Positions 1 to 9,171 of a DNA stretch of 37,626 bases are shown piece by piece (the stretch's first letter is position 1; each line of letters opens with the position of its first letter). The notes below the pieces were generated by a model that was not told where the DNA came from, searched no databases, and was given only the letters and a program-made list of their open reading frames with translations. The stretch lies in NCBI GenBank assembly GCA_028713655.1, contig JAQTNW010000035.1, forward strand, positions 1 through 37,626, in the 5' to 3' direction. The stretch is from Candidatus Methylacidiphilales bacterium. Lineage in GTDB: Bacteria; Verrucomicrobiota; Verrucomicrobiia; Methylacidiphilales; JAAUTS01. The translations under genes and the position numbers were made by a program.

Positions 1-3000
1 GCTGAGAAAGGTGAGGGAGCCATCGCCCTGTTTGGCCAGCCCACCGCTGCCTTTCAGGTCTTTGTTGGTGTCAAACGTAAGCCCCGCCCCACTGCTGGTG
101 GTCAGGGTGATGTTGCTGCTGATGGTGACCGCCTGGGTGCCGGAAAGGGTCAGGTTTTGGGAACCTGTGACGGTAAAGGAATTGTTGATGGCCACGCTGT
201 TGGTGATCGTGCGATCCGCGCCATACGCTTGTACAGATCCGCCGCTGATCGTGAAGGTGCCGGCGCCAAGCGCTGCGTTGTTGCCAATCTGAAGGGCGCC
301 GTTATTCAGGGTGGTGCCGCCGGTGTAGGTATCGGCGCCGTTCAACAAAACAGAGCCCAGCCCGTTCAGGACGAGCGATCCCGTGCTGGTTATGATGTCG
401 TTGACAACCGTGCCGCTGTCACCCGAGAAAGTTAGGATCTTTCCATTGGTATTGAGCGTTGCACTCGTGCCTGCGACGCCAAGAGTCAGACCTGTCGCGG
501 CCGTTGAGTTATTGATGATGGCCAGGTTGTCATTCATCTGGATATTGACCAATTGCCCGCTGGTACTGCTGCTGCCGATGATGTTGGCATTGCTGCCCGC
601 GACTGTCAGGTAGGCGGAACTGGTGGTCCCCGTCTGGTCAAAGACGAGGGTCTGATTGCCACCGCTGGCGGCGAAAGTGTAGCTGTGGGTTCCTGTCCCA
701 TTCAGGATCATGGTGGCGACCGTTGTCGTGCCGCTGAGCGAAACGGTTTGCGCACCGGTGGTTGGGTCATCCCCAAAATAGGCAACTGCGCCGACCCCGT
801 TGGGCACAGCGCCCGTCCAGGCACCTGCGGTTGGCCAGGTATTGCTCGGGCCTTTCCAGCGCGAGAGTCCGCTGAGGTCGGGGACGAGTTCAAAACCGCC
901 TGTCACTGTTTTCCAACCGGAGGGAGACCCCCAGCCGGTGAATGTGGTATTTGCCGCCAGGGTGGACATGGTGGCCGTGATGCTGCCCTGGGTTACAAAG
1001 AAGCCGGTTGTGGTGGATGCCGACGAAGTCGTGAACGGTGTGCCGATCCAGTTGTTGACGGACATCGTGCCGGTCGATGCAAGTACGCTGCTGAAGGTCA
1101 GAATGCCTCCGCTGGTTCCCTGGTAATCGATCACGGAAGCGCCGCTCTTGCTGAAGCCGCCGATGGAATCGGAAAAGCCGTTGGTGCTCAAGGTGGCGGA
1201 ACCCAGGTTCAGGGTCATGGTGTTGGCAAAAATGTTGCCGGCCCCGATGGCTACGGCACCCTGGGTGATATTGAGGCTTCCCGTGAAGGTGTTGGATCCG
1301 GTGAATGTTTCGGTGCCCGTGCCGGTTTTGGTCAACGTGCCATTACCGCTAATTACGCCGTCGTAGTTTACGGACAGATTATTGCCGCCAAAAGTCAGGG
1401 TGCCTCCAACCATGCTGACGTTGCCGCCGGCCGCTCCGCCGCCGGAAAGTCCTGCAATGGTGTCAGTCATTCCATTGACATTAAAAATCGCCCCGGCGGT
1501 GTTGGCCAGAACGACGGCGCTTTGGCTGGCGATATGGTTGCTGCCGCCGAGCAGAAGAGTGCCGCCATTGAGGAAGGTGGTTCCGGTGTAGGTGTTGTTC
1601 CCGCCGAGAACCACCACGCCTCCGCTTTGCCCCTGGACGGTTAGATTTTGATTGGCCCCGGAAATGATGCCGCTGATCGTCAGGGTGCTGCCGCTGACGG
1701 CTCCCACAGAGCCGCCCCCGCCGGTGAGTGTGATGGCGCCCGAATACGTGTTGTTGCCGCTCTGGTTCCAAAGCGAGGCTTCATTCGTGACGCCCGCGCC
1801 TGTCATCGTGAGGGGCTCGGCAGCCAGGGTGATGTTGCCGGCAAGCTCCAAGGTGGCGCCGCTGTTGACAGTGGTGCCAGCGCCCGTTGCGCCGAGCGCC
1901 GTGGCGATGGTTGCGCGCAAAATACCCGCACTGACCGTTGTGGCGCCGGTGTAGGTGTTGGTGCCTGTGCCGCCTAAAATGGCGGTACCGTCGCCGGTTT
2001 TCAACAGACTCGTGGTTCCGCCATTGTCACGGATGCGCTTTGTATTGTTAATGACGGCTCCCGTATCCGGGTCGAGCGTGAGAACGTAGGCGCCGGTGCC
2101 ATCGGTCTGCAGTGTGGTGGCGCCATTGCCTGTGAGATTAAGGGTGGTGCCGGCGGCGGCGGCGATGGTTGAATCGGCTCCGATCAGTATGTTTCCGGTA
2201 TAGGTGTTGGTGCCTGAGAGGTTGTAGAGAGCGCCGAGGTCGTTATAGCCCGCCCCCTCCAGAGTTAGGGCTTCGTTTGCAACCGTGATATTATTTGCAA
2301 GGGCGAGAGTGCCCGACTGGGTGGCGCTGGAGTTGACAATGGTCCCATTGGCGGTCGATCCCAAGGCCAGGTTATTGGCGGCAATAAGCACGCCATTATT
2401 GACAGTGGTGAGGCCGGAGTAGGTGTTTGAGCCTGACAAAACGGAAGTCCCATTTCCATTTTTGGTGTAAGTCCCGGTTCCCCCGATATTGCCGCTGAAT
2501 GTCGTGGTTCCGGCATCCGTGAAATCGTTGATGTTGTTCGCGCCCATGCTGATGTTGCCGGAAAAGGTCAATCCGGTGCCGGTGAAATGGTCGATTTCCA
2601 GATTGTTGCCCAATTGCAGGCTGGCCGCGATGGTCTGGTCCGCCGCGCCAGTCGGAGTGTTCAACACCTCAATACGCGAGATCGCGACGGCCCCGGCATT
2701 TTGATTCGTGGTGACCGGAGCGGGCGCCTTCATCACGAGCAATTGCGCGCTGCCGGTGCCAACGGTGTACGAATCGATGCCGCCGAAAATCATGGATCCG
2801 ACGGTTTGGGTGCTGCTGACATTGATCGTCATGCTGGGCGAATTGGTCGCGAACAGATCCGTGAAGAAAACCGTGTCGCTTGTGCTTGGCCGTACATTAT
2901 TCGGGCTTGTTCCGTTATTGGTCCAGTTGCTGTAGGTGTTCAGCGCGCTCCACTGGTTGTTGCTGGCGGTGGAGGTTTCGTAATTGGTCCAGCAATCGCC

Positions 3001-4056
3001 CGCGCCGGTGACGCTCATGGAGAAGTTCCGGATTTCAGATACTTGGGTGGCGCCGCCTGTACCTGCGGTGAAGCCGGCGACAAAGTCGTTGGGCCGCGTC
3101 CCGCTTAACGTGCCCGTGGCCACTGTTATAAAACTGCCGCTGTAACCGAATTGGAGCTGTACCGTGACGCTGTTGTCGGCGCCGATGATGACCTGCGCGC
3201 TGCGATACTGGGCTGCGTCCTGGTCGGGGCGTGTGGTGGCCGACTGGAAATTCAGGTTGCTGTTGGTGGCTGTGATGCCAGGAACCAGGGAAATGCCGTT
3301 TGTCGTGGTGCCATTTGCCTGGGCAAGGGTAGCCGTGCCGCCAAGGTAGCTATAATTGCTGACTGTCGTGGTGCCGGGCAGGATGGTTCCCGACCCGCTG
3401 CCGGCTCCGCGGATGTCGGCGTTGTTGGCATAAAAGCCTGGTCCGTCAGACCGGCCTTCGGTTGGATTGGAGTAGTTTCCCCAAGTATCCAGGCCGACGC
3501 CCACATAACCAGCGGGTATGCCGTTGATGTTGGTGGGCGTGTTTTTTTGGGCGTAACCCATCGAACCGCCAAAGGCCCCGGGCGCGAACTGGACGTTTGC
3601 ATTGGCGAGAAATGCGGTCAGGCCGTCGGCGGCGGGATTGGTTCCCGACCAAAACGTGTAATCAAATTTGTAGGTGACCGTGGCGCCAGCTGCGGGGATG
3701 GCTGCCGCAGAAATGGCCGCATTGGCCTGGTTGTTGACGTCGGTGGTCAGGCGAAGCCAGCCCTGGCCGGGCGAATCGATCTGGGTTTTCCCAAATTCAG
3801 GATCGCCATTGGTTTGATAATCCGGGGCCGCGTTGTTTGTGGTAAAAGGAGTGGCGCCGGAGGTGAGGCGGGGGCCGGGCGAGGAGGTGGTGGCGGTTTG
3901 AGCGCCACCATAGAAGATCCAACCGGGTGCGGTGGAATTATTGAAATTTTCCTGGTAGATGAATTGGGCATTGGAGGGGGTGGGTACGGCCAGCAGCCAG
4001 AGTGTGACGGCAAACGCCGTCGCGAGCCCTTTGAATGGCTGGCTGTTAAATTTCAT
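1..4056 (-). CDS. giant surface protein: signal peptide, L-type lectin-like domain, autotransporter-associated beta-strand repeats (3' end outside window)
   Basis: The reading frame is open without a stop from the ATG at 4056 to base 1 (1352 codons), so the C-terminus lies off the left edge. Residues 1-30 (MKFNSQPFKGL...PSNAQ) form a signal peptide ending in an Ala-X-Ala-like site. Residues of about 32-330 look like an L-type lectin domain, with the typical DGLTAFLANA, GGSMGYAQ, GYVGVGLDTWGNYSNPTEGR and late GGATQVSEIRNFS segments. The rest is Gly/Thr/Asn/Ser-rich and carries many copies of the autotransporter-associated beta-strand repeat (for example NTYSGLTTVNNGVLIAANN, NTYTGATTVSAGILRAT, DTYTGGTTLNNGALQIG). 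Such proteins are exported passengers or stalk-like surface proteins. The missing end would show whether it ends in a PEP/VPDSG-type sorting signal or an autotransporter barrel. It lies 139 bases downstream of the exosortase, same strand. No strong ribosome-binding site is seen. Confidence 0.9.
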   Translation of the reverse strand, partial: MKFNSQPFKGLATAFAVTLWLLAVPTPSNAQFIYQENFNNSTAPGWIFYGGAQTATTSSPGPRLTSGATPFTTNNAAPDYQTNGDPEFGKTQIDSPGQGWLRLTTDVNNQANAAISAAAIPAAGATVTYKFDYTFWSGTNPAADGLTAFLANANVQFAPGAFGGSMGYAQKNTPTNINGIPAGYVGVGLDTWGNYSNPTEGRSDGPGFYANNADIRGAGSGSGTILPGTTTVSNYSYLGGTATLAQANGTTTNGISLVPGITATNSNLNFQSATTRPDQDAAQYRSAQVIIGADNSVTVQLQFGYSGSFITVATGTLSGTRPNDFVAGFTAGTGGATQVSEIRNFSMSVTGAGDCWTNYETSTASNNQWSALNTYSNWTNNGTSPNNVRPSTSDTVFFTDLFATNSPSMTINVSSTQTVGSMIFGGIDSYTVGTGSAQLLVMKAPAPVTTNQNAGAVAISRIEVLNTPTGAADQTIAASLQLGNNLEIDHFTGTGLTFSGNISMGANNINDFTDAGTTTFSGNIGGTGTYTKNGNGTSVLSGSNTYSGLTTVNNGVLIAANNLALGSTANGTIVNSSATQSGTLALANNITVANEALTLEGAGYNDLGALYNLSGTNTYTGNILIGADSTIAAAAGTTLNLTGNGATTLQTDGTGAYVLTLDPDTGAVINNTKRIRDNGGTTSLLKTGDGTAILGGTGTNTYTGATTVSAGILRATIATALGATGAGTTVNSGATLELAGNITLAAEPLTMTGAGVTNEASLWNQSGNNTYSGAITLTGGGGSVGAVSGSTLTISGIISGANQNLTVQGQSGGVVVLGGNNTYTGTTFLNGGTLLLGGSNHIASQSAVVLANTAGAIFNVNGMTDTIAGLSGGGAAGGNVSMVGGTLTFGGNNLSVNYDGVISGNGTLTKTGTGTETFTGSNTFTGSLNITQGAVAIGAGNIFANTMTLNLGSATLSTNGFSDSIGGFSKSGASVIDYQGTSGGILTFSSVLASTGTMSVNNWIGTPFTTSSASTTTGFFVTQGSITATMSTLAANTTFTGWGSPSGWKTVTGGFELVPDLSGLSRWKGPSNTWPTAGAWTGAVPNGVGAVAYFGDDPTTGAQTVSLSGTTTVATMILNGTGTHSYTFAASGGNQTLVFDQTGTTSSAYLTVAGSNANIIGSSSTSGQLVNIQMNDNLAIINNSTAATGLTLGVAGTSATLNTNGKILTFSGDSGTVVNDIITSTGSLVLNGLGSVLLNGADTYTGGTTLNNGALQIGNNAALGAGTFTISGGSVQAYGADRTITNSVAINNSFTVTGSQNLTLSGTQAVTISSNITLTTSSGAGLTFDTNKDLKGSGGLAKQGDGSLTFLS

Positions 4057-4195
4057 AAAATGAGCCACATTGTTTGAATGGCTCCCCGCGTAACGTCCCC
4101 GAGTGCGGGATATTTTTATCAGATGGAGACTCTTATAACAAACCCTAATCTAAAAATTGAGGATTTATAAGTTTTAATACATCGTCCGAAAATAA
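4057..4195 (-). other. AT-rich gap between exosortase and lectin/beta-repeat gene
   Basis: This 139-base stretch must hold the promoter of the large surface-protein gene unless it is read through from the exosortase gene. I searched the minus strand for a -24/-12 (GG-N10-GC) element, because a sigma-54 activator is encoded nearby, and found none with correct spacing. A small CCCG-CACT-CGGG hairpin lies in it but has no T-tract. No clear terminator or sigma-70 box can be called. Confidence 0.4.
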
Positions 4196-5734
4196 CTAAT
4201 GACGGGATTCCTTGATGGACTGGCGCAGGTATCGTTCCACTTCCAACCGGGCTTGCCCCAGATCCGGGTACCCCGTCACCACAATTTCCAAAACCTGTTG
4301 TCCGAGCTGCCGCTTCCCTTCGATTACAGCCTCAAACCTGCGAAAACGGCTTCCATCCACTGATGGCCATTCGCGAAGCCCTTTAACATCGCGTTGTTCC
4401 GAAAGCACATAAAAAACATGGAGAATCCGCCCATTCCAGCGAAATGTGTACATGCGAAGAGGCAGGCGTAATCCCGTCAAGTCCAACACTTCCTCCCCGG
4501 CTGATTCCAGCAGAGTGCCGCCCGCCGCAGGCAGGCAGATTTCAGGCGAATGGCTTCGTGCGAGAGTTTCGGCGCCTTTTCCGGGATTCCATCGAAAACT
4601 GAACACGTTCCAAGTACTTCCATCCGGGCGCTTCATGACTCCCTGCCAGCCTTCATCATAGCGAAGAATGCTTTTGATTTCGGACGGAATTTCGCGCTTT
4701 TCATAGCTCGCCCCCTTGGGCGGCCACTCCAGTTTCCACTCCGCCAAATGGGGCTGCGGGTGTTCGTGAAGCCGGTACCAGCCTTCCGTCAGCACTTCGA
4801 CCAGGAATATCCAGACCAACAAAACAACCGCTGCGCGGAATGGCGGAAGCGAAACAGACGGGATTTTGATTCTCGGCTGCGGGTCGCGTGGTTCCGGCGC
4901 TGTCCTGAGCCTGGCTGCGACGAGCAATAAAACCGCAAAGGACAAAGATAAAATGAGCAGCCCGGCAGGATCATGCCAGGAGGCGAGAGCGGCCTGTCCG
5001 CGTAGCACGCACAAACCGGTCAAAAAAAGAGCCCGCAGCAGGTTGAAAACGACGGCGCACACAAGCCCGAAGGCCAGCAATCCTCCGCGCCGCGCCGGTC
5101 TGAGTTGGTAAAACTCTCCGACAAACAGGGAGGCCATCAAAGTGGACTGAAGCGACCGTATTCCACTGCAGGCTTCATTGATGCCGATCACGCCCTGGGA
5201 GAGGTGGATCAGATTTCCCTGTTGCACCGCCCATACGCCGAGCCAGTTCATGACTTCCACCGTCACCCCCGCCACACCGCGCATGAGGTTTTGTTCCAGG
5301 GCCGTTTCGAGTCCCGTGGGCCAGGGAACAGACAGCAACATGAAAGCAAATGGAAAAATAAAATGCCGCACCCAGCTCCGGCCCCCTGACAAATAGATCA
5401 TCCATACCGTAATCGCGAGTACCACGAGGGCCAGAGCCCAACTGACCAGCCGCCAGTCGGGATTGGCTTCCTGCAACAGGCGGATTGGCAAAAGACAGAA
5501 AGCAACGATCCAGCCCGTCCAAGCCGGGAATTGAGCAGGCCTGTCCGGTGGCGGCCGTGACATCCAACGCAACCAGAGCAAATAGCCGGACAGGAAGGGC
5601 ATGAGCCAGCCGTAGCTGTATTGGGGATTCAGCGTCCAATCCGCGGATAACTGTTTGACCAACATCAGCCAGAGAAGCGCAAGCAGGACCGGAACAGACC
5701 GGTGCCGAAGCCGAGAATGAAAAAAACCGGACAT
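4196..5734 (-). CDS. exosortase with C-terminal EpsI domain
   Basis: Exosortases are multi-pass membrane transpeptidases that recognise a C-terminal sorting signal (PEP-CTERM or similar) and process the cargo for surface attachment or release. The 512-residue protein has about eight hydrophobic segments in residues 12-275. The family catalytic triad is visible: Cys189 in EACSGIRS, Arg234 in FNLLRA and His254 in SWHDPAG. Residues of about 300-512 form an EpsI-type periplasmic domain with the hallmark HSPEICLP at 395-402. The frame is open further upstream (to 6322), but that part is antisense to the TPR gene and lacks membrane-protein character, so I take the ATG at 5734, which begins MSGFFHSRLR just before the first membrane helix. 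It is divergent from the TPR gene (87 bases between starts). The subtype (XrtC or other) cannot be decided here. Confidence 0.9.
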   Translation of the reverse strand: MSGFFHSRLRHRSVPVLLALLWLMLVKQLSADWTLNPQYSYGWLMPFLSGYLLWLRWMSRPPPDRPAQFPAWTGWIVAFCLLPIRLLQEANPDWRLVSWALALVVLAITVWMIYLSGGRSWVRHFIFPFAFMLLSVPWPTGLETALEQNLMRGVAGVTVEVMNWLGVWAVQQGNLIHLSQGVIGINEACSGIRSLQSTLMASLFVGEFYQLRPARRGGLLAFGLVCAVVFNLLRALFLTGLCVLRGQAALASWHDPAGLLILSLSFAVLLLVAARLRTAPEPRDPQPRIKIPSVSLPPFRAAVVLLVWIFLVEVLTEGWYRLHEHPQPHLAEWKLEWPPKGASYEKREIPSEIKSILRYDEGWQGVMKRPDGSTWNVFSFRWNPGKGAETLARSHSPEICLPAAGGTLLESAGEEVLDLTGLRLPLRMYTFRWNGRILHVFYVLSEQRDVKGLREWPSVDGSRFRRFEAVIEGKRQLGQQVLEIVVTGYPDLGQARLEVERYLRQSIKESRH

Positions 5735-5786
5735 AAGAACAAATCCATTGAACCCCAAGTCCGGCCATTTGCGAGACAGAAAGCGA

Positions 5787-5815
5787 TTGGATGTGAGGCT
5801 GCGGACGGGTAGAAT
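5787..5815 (+). promoter_or_regulatory. candidate sigma-70 promoter giving a leaderless TPR mRNA
   Basis: TTGGAT (5787-5792), a 17-base spacer and TAGAAT (5810-5815) form a plausible promoter. Only six bases (GGCGGC) separate the -10 box from the GTG at 5822, so transcription would start on or next to the start codon. The PBP1A gene has the same GGGTA(T/G)AAT-N6-start arrangement. Prediction only. Confidence 0.45.
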
Positions 5816-5821
5816 GGCGGC

Positions 5822-7510
5822 GTGGCTGACAAATCGCAAATCCCCGCCCGGCGGCGGGCTTTCTTCCGTTCCCTGATGGTGATTGGATTGATAGCCGGGA
5901 TTGCGCTTGCTCCCCCCATTTACCGCAGGGCAAAAATAGTACGCGCCCATTGGATTGGCAGGCAAGTTGCCGGCCTGATCGAACAACAACAGTACGCCGA
6001 GGCCCTGAAAAAGGCGCAGACCGCCTGGCTGCTGGCGCCGAAGGATCCGGAAGTTTTGCGCCTGATGGCCCGGCTTTACAGCGGCATCAATTCCGAATAT
6101 GCGTTTGCCTTTTGGGACTCGCTCCTGGCCGACAGGAACTGCACGGACGAAGATCTGCGGCAGTATGCGCGTTTCGCCCTCATCTCGCGGCGCATTCCCG
6201 AAGCTAAAGTTGGGCTCAACCGACTGCTGGAACATTCGGGCAAGCAAACCGAAAATCTCTTTCTGGCCGGAGAATTTTATTTTGCCACCGGCGACACCGC
6301 GCGCGGCCTGGAGTTTTTCCACAAGGCTGTGGAAGGCGATCCCGGCAACCGCGAAGTCAAACTCGCCCTCTGCCGCGCCTTGTTGCAGGCCGGAGGCCCC
6401 GGCCCTGTGCGGGAGGCGACTCTTCTGCTCGGCCAGCTTGCGGACGGCAGGGACCCGGCGGCTCTTTCGGCCATCGCCATGTTGTCTCGCATTTTGCCTT
6501 CGGGTTCACCCGAGTTCACCCGGCTGACCGGGCTTCTGGATCAGTACCCGGCGTCCGGCGAGGACAAGGGGTTGCTGCTGCTGGAACTCAAAATTCGCGC
6601 CAACCCCGCCGGGACCGCCGACCTTTTGGAACAGTTCCGCAAGAATTACGACGCCCGGGCGCCCGGACAGCGTGTGCAAGCGGGCCGCTGGTTGAACCAA
6701 CAACACTATTATGCCGAAGCCACCCGGCTCATCAACCCCGGCGAGGCGTTGCAGCGCCAGGATTTGTTTTTGGTTTGGGCGGATGCCATGGCTTCACAAA
6801 ACAAGTGGGCGGAACTCGATCAAGCGCTGTCAAAAAATTCCGCCCCGCTCGATCCCTTTTTGGCAGTCATGTTCCGGGCCAGGGCCGCGCGGGAGCTGGG
6901 CCACCCTGAGCTGAAAAATTTATTGTGGTCCAGGGCGCTGAACGAAGCCGGCAGGCGCTCCGATGCCCTATGGTATATGGCCGGGTATGCCGAAAAACTT
7001 CATGAATACGACCTGGCAAAGGAAGCGTATGCGCGGTTGATCCGGATGCCGGATGCGGGGGACGCCGCATTCCTTGCAATGATCCATTTTCTGGAGCGGG
7101 CCGGAGACACACGGGGCTTGCGCGACCTGATGCTGGAACTTTCACAAAAACCCGCCCGGCAGGATGCTGCGGTTAACGACCTGGCCTATTTGAATTTGCT
7201 CCTGGGCGAAAAAATCGGGGAGTCCTGCCGCCAGGGGGAGGCGCTTCTCGCCAGGAACCCGCTCATGATGGCCTATCGTGTTACTTGCGCGTTGGGTTAT
7301 TTGCGGCAATATGAGCCAGGGACGGCCCGAAGGGTTTATGAGGCGGCCCGAATCCGTGACCTCACAGCGCTGCAACCGGGTTGGCAGGCGGTCTATGCCG
7401 CAATCCTCGGGGCTGATGGCGATGTTCCAAAGGCGCGGGCCCTTGCCCGGCTTATCCCTCAACAAGCCTTGAAACCTGAGGAAAAGGCGCTTATCCTGCC
7501 GTATCTTTAA
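5822..7510 (+). CDS. membrane-anchored TPR-repeat protein
   Basis: This 562-residue protein has a short basic N-terminus, one membrane segment (about residues 17-34, MVIGLIAGIALAPPIY) and a long helical repeat region. Many TPR-like A-x-x-x-x-x-A helix pairs are visible, for example QYAEALKKAQTAWLLAPKDP and FLAGEFYFATGDTARGLEFF. It is most likely a cell-envelope scaffold, as TPR proteins commonly are in exosortase and exopolysaccharide loci; no catalytic motif is seen. The GTG start at 5822 is chosen because it adds the basic N-terminus before the anchor and lies six bases after a TAGAAT box. The next gene (response regulator) follows after 38 bases on the same strand, so they may be co-expressed. 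The precise partner is unknown. Confidence 0.75.
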   Translation: MADKSQIPARRRAFFRSLMVIGLIAGIALAPPIYRRAKIVRAHWIGRQVAGLIEQQQYAEALKKAQTAWLLAPKDPEVLRLMARLYSGINSEYAFAFWDSLLADRNCTDEDLRQYARFALISRRIPEAKVGLNRLLEHSGKQTENLFLAGEFYFATGDTARGLEFFHKAVEGDPGNREVKLALCRALLQAGGPGPVREATLLLGQLADGRDPAALSAIAMLSRILPSGSPEFTRLTGLLDQYPASGEDKGLLLLELKIRANPAGTADLLEQFRKNYDARAPGQRVQAGRWLNQQHYYAEATRLINPGEALQRQDLFLVWADAMASQNKWAELDQALSKNSAPLDPFLAVMFRARAARELGHPELKNLLWSRALNEAGRRSDALWYMAGYAEKLHEYDLAKEAYARLIRMPDAGDAAFLAMIHFLERAGDTRGLRDLMLELSQKPARQDAAVNDLAYLNLLLGEKIGESCRQGEALLARNPLMMAYRVTCALGYLRQYEPGTARRVYEAARIRDLTALQPGWQAVYAAILGADGDVPKARALARLIPQQALKPEEKALILPYL

Positions 7511-7548
7511 GTGTGTTTAAGGTTAGTCGGGTAGAATTGTAATTGTTC

Positions 7549-9129
7549 ATGCAACAGAATTCCATGGAACGACTGGGGGCGTCGAACGGCGGTTCTTCCG
7601 AACTTCGACGCCTGCTTTTGATTGAAGACGATGAAAGCTTGTCGGATGTCATCCGGTTGAGCCTTAAAAGCGCGCAGTATGACGTGATCTGCTGCGTGGA
7701 CGGTCACAGCGGGTTGGAGACGGCAAAAAACAATAACATCGATCTGGTGTTATGCGATGTGCATCTGCCGGACATGAGCGGATTGGAAATCACCCAGGCG
7801 TTGCACAAGCAGAAGGCGCACCTCCCGATTATTGTCATGAGCGGGTTTGCCACGAGCAGCACCGCGATCGAAGCCACCCGGAACGGGGCCTATGATTTCC
7901 TGTTGAAACCGTTCCCGTTAGAGGATTTGCTCGCAATCCTCGACCAGGCCTGGAATGCCAGCAACCTGCGCTGCAAACAGGTCACGCTGGATGCCCCCGA
8001 CGCCGGCGAAGGAACCATGATCGGCAAGAGCAAGGTGATGCAGGATGTTTTCAAACAGGTTGGACGCCTCGCCGACCGGTCCATGAATGTGGTCATTCGC
8101 GGGGAAACCGGCACGGGCAAGGAAATGATTGCCCGCGCGCTCTTCCAGTACGGGGATCGTTCCGCCGAGCCCTTCATTCCGGTGAACTGCGCGGCCATTC
8201 CGGAAACCCTTCTTGAAAGCGAACTGTTCGGCCATGAACGGGGGGCTTTTACCGGAGCGCATTCCACGCGGATCGGACGTTTTGAGCAGGCTAAAAACGG
8301 GACCATTTTTCTGGATGAAATCGGCGAGATGTCGGTGGCCACGCAATCCAAGCTGCTCCGCGTATTGCAGGAAAAGCGATTCCAACGTTTGGGCAGCAAA
8401 TCGGATATTGCCACCAACGCGCGCGTGATTGCCGCCACCAGCCGGGATTTGCTGCAGGCCATCCAAAAGAACGAATTTCGCGAGGATCTTTTTTACCGTC
8501 TGAGCGAGGCGGAAATTTATCTCCCGCCGCTGCGCGAGCGCGGAGACGATCTCCGGCACCTGATCAACACCTTTTTGCTTTATTTTGGAAAGGAATTCGG
8601 CGTCGAACGCCCGTCCATCCAAAAGGACGCGATGGAGTTTCTCCTCCGGCAATCCTGGCCCGGAAATGTGCGGGAACTGCGCAATGCGGTGCGCAAAGCC
8701 CTGATTGCCTCAAAAGGTTATCCGGTTTCGCTCGAACATGTGCAAAGCGCCGCCTTCAATTTCATCAGCGCCGGGGACGTGAAGGAAACGGGGCTGGGTG
8801 AGTTCATACGCCGGCAAATGGAAGCGGCCGCGCGCGGCGAGGCTTCCAACATCATGCAAACGCTGATCAACACGCTGGAAAAGGAAGCCTACGAGATGGC
8901 GATCACACTGGCCCGCGGCAACCAGTCCCGGGCGGCGGGCTGGCTTGGGGTCTCCCTCCCCACCATGCGCGAGCGGTTGATGCACTTCGGGCTGCACCCG
9001 AAGCAACCGCTGTTTGCTAAAACCAATGGAGGGACGACCGCCGTGTCGTCTCCTGACACAAGTTCGCCTGCGAAACCGAAGCCGCCAAAGCGCAAAGGGA
9101 AACAAGCATCGCCGCGAAAGAGCGCATAG
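7549..9129 (+). CDS. NtrC-family sigma-54-dependent response regulator
   Basis: The protein has the full activator architecture. A receiver domain covers residues of about 17-135, with acidic pocket IEDDE and phospho-acceptor Asp70 in LVLCDVHLPDMSG. An AAA+ domain covers about 160-395, with Walker A GETGTGKE (185-192), the sigma-54-contacting GAFTGA loop (232-237) and Walker B-type IFLDEIGEM. A Fis-type helix-turn-helix follows at about 445-490 (NQSRAAGWLGVSLPTMRERL). The tail after 495 is Lys/Pro/Ser-rich and probably disordered. It activates sigma-54 promoters when phosphorylated by an unknown histidine kinase, not in this window. In PEP-CTERM systems a regulator of this kind (PrsR) controls cargo genes, so a role with the neighbouring exosortase is plausible but inferred. 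ATG 7549 is preferred; ATG 7564 or TTG 7543 are alternatives. Confidence 0.92.
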   Translation: MQQNSMERLGASNGGSSELRRLLLIEDDESLSDVIRLSLKSAQYDVICCVDGHSGLETAKNNNIDLVLCDVHLPDMSGLEITQALHKQKAHLPIIVMSGFATSSTAIEATRNGAYDFLLKPFPLEDLLAILDQAWNASNLRCKQVTLDAPDAGEGTMIGKSKVMQDVFKQVGRLADRSMNVVIRGETGTGKEMIARALFQYGDRSAEPFIPVNCAAIPETLLESELFGHERGAFTGAHSTRIGRFEQAKNGTIFLDEIGEMSVATQSKLLRVLQEKRFQRLGSKSDIATNARVIAATSRDLLQAIQKNEFREDLFYRLSEAEIYLPPLRERGDDLRHLINTFLLYFGKEFGVERPSIQKDAMEFLLRQSWPGNVRELRNAVRKALIASKGYPVSLEHVQSAAFNFISAGDVKETGLGEFIRRQMEAAARGEASNIMQTLINTLEKEAYEMAITLARGNQSRAAGWLGVSLPTMRERLMHFGLHPKQPLFAKTNGGTTAVSSPDTSSPAKPKPPKRKGKQASPRKSA

Positions 9130-9171
9130 AACACAAAGGATTCAAGTATCCCGTTTGAAATTCCTTATCTG

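Noticed and set aside
553-1644. Long plus-strand frame (363 codons) and other plus-strand frames across 11-4077
   Set aside because: They lie antisense to the 1352-codon surface protein; their composition (Gly/Ala/Arg-rich, no domain) is a shadow of Gly/Thr/Asn-rich repeats on the minus strand.
4057-4195. Sigma-54 (-24/-12) promoter for the surface protein
   Set aside because: The nearest GG...GC pair has a nine-base spacer instead of ten and lacks TGGC/TTGC context.
5735-6322. N-terminal extension of the exosortase frame
   Set aside because: Antisense to the TPR gene, without membrane or domain character; the family begins near the first helix after 5734.
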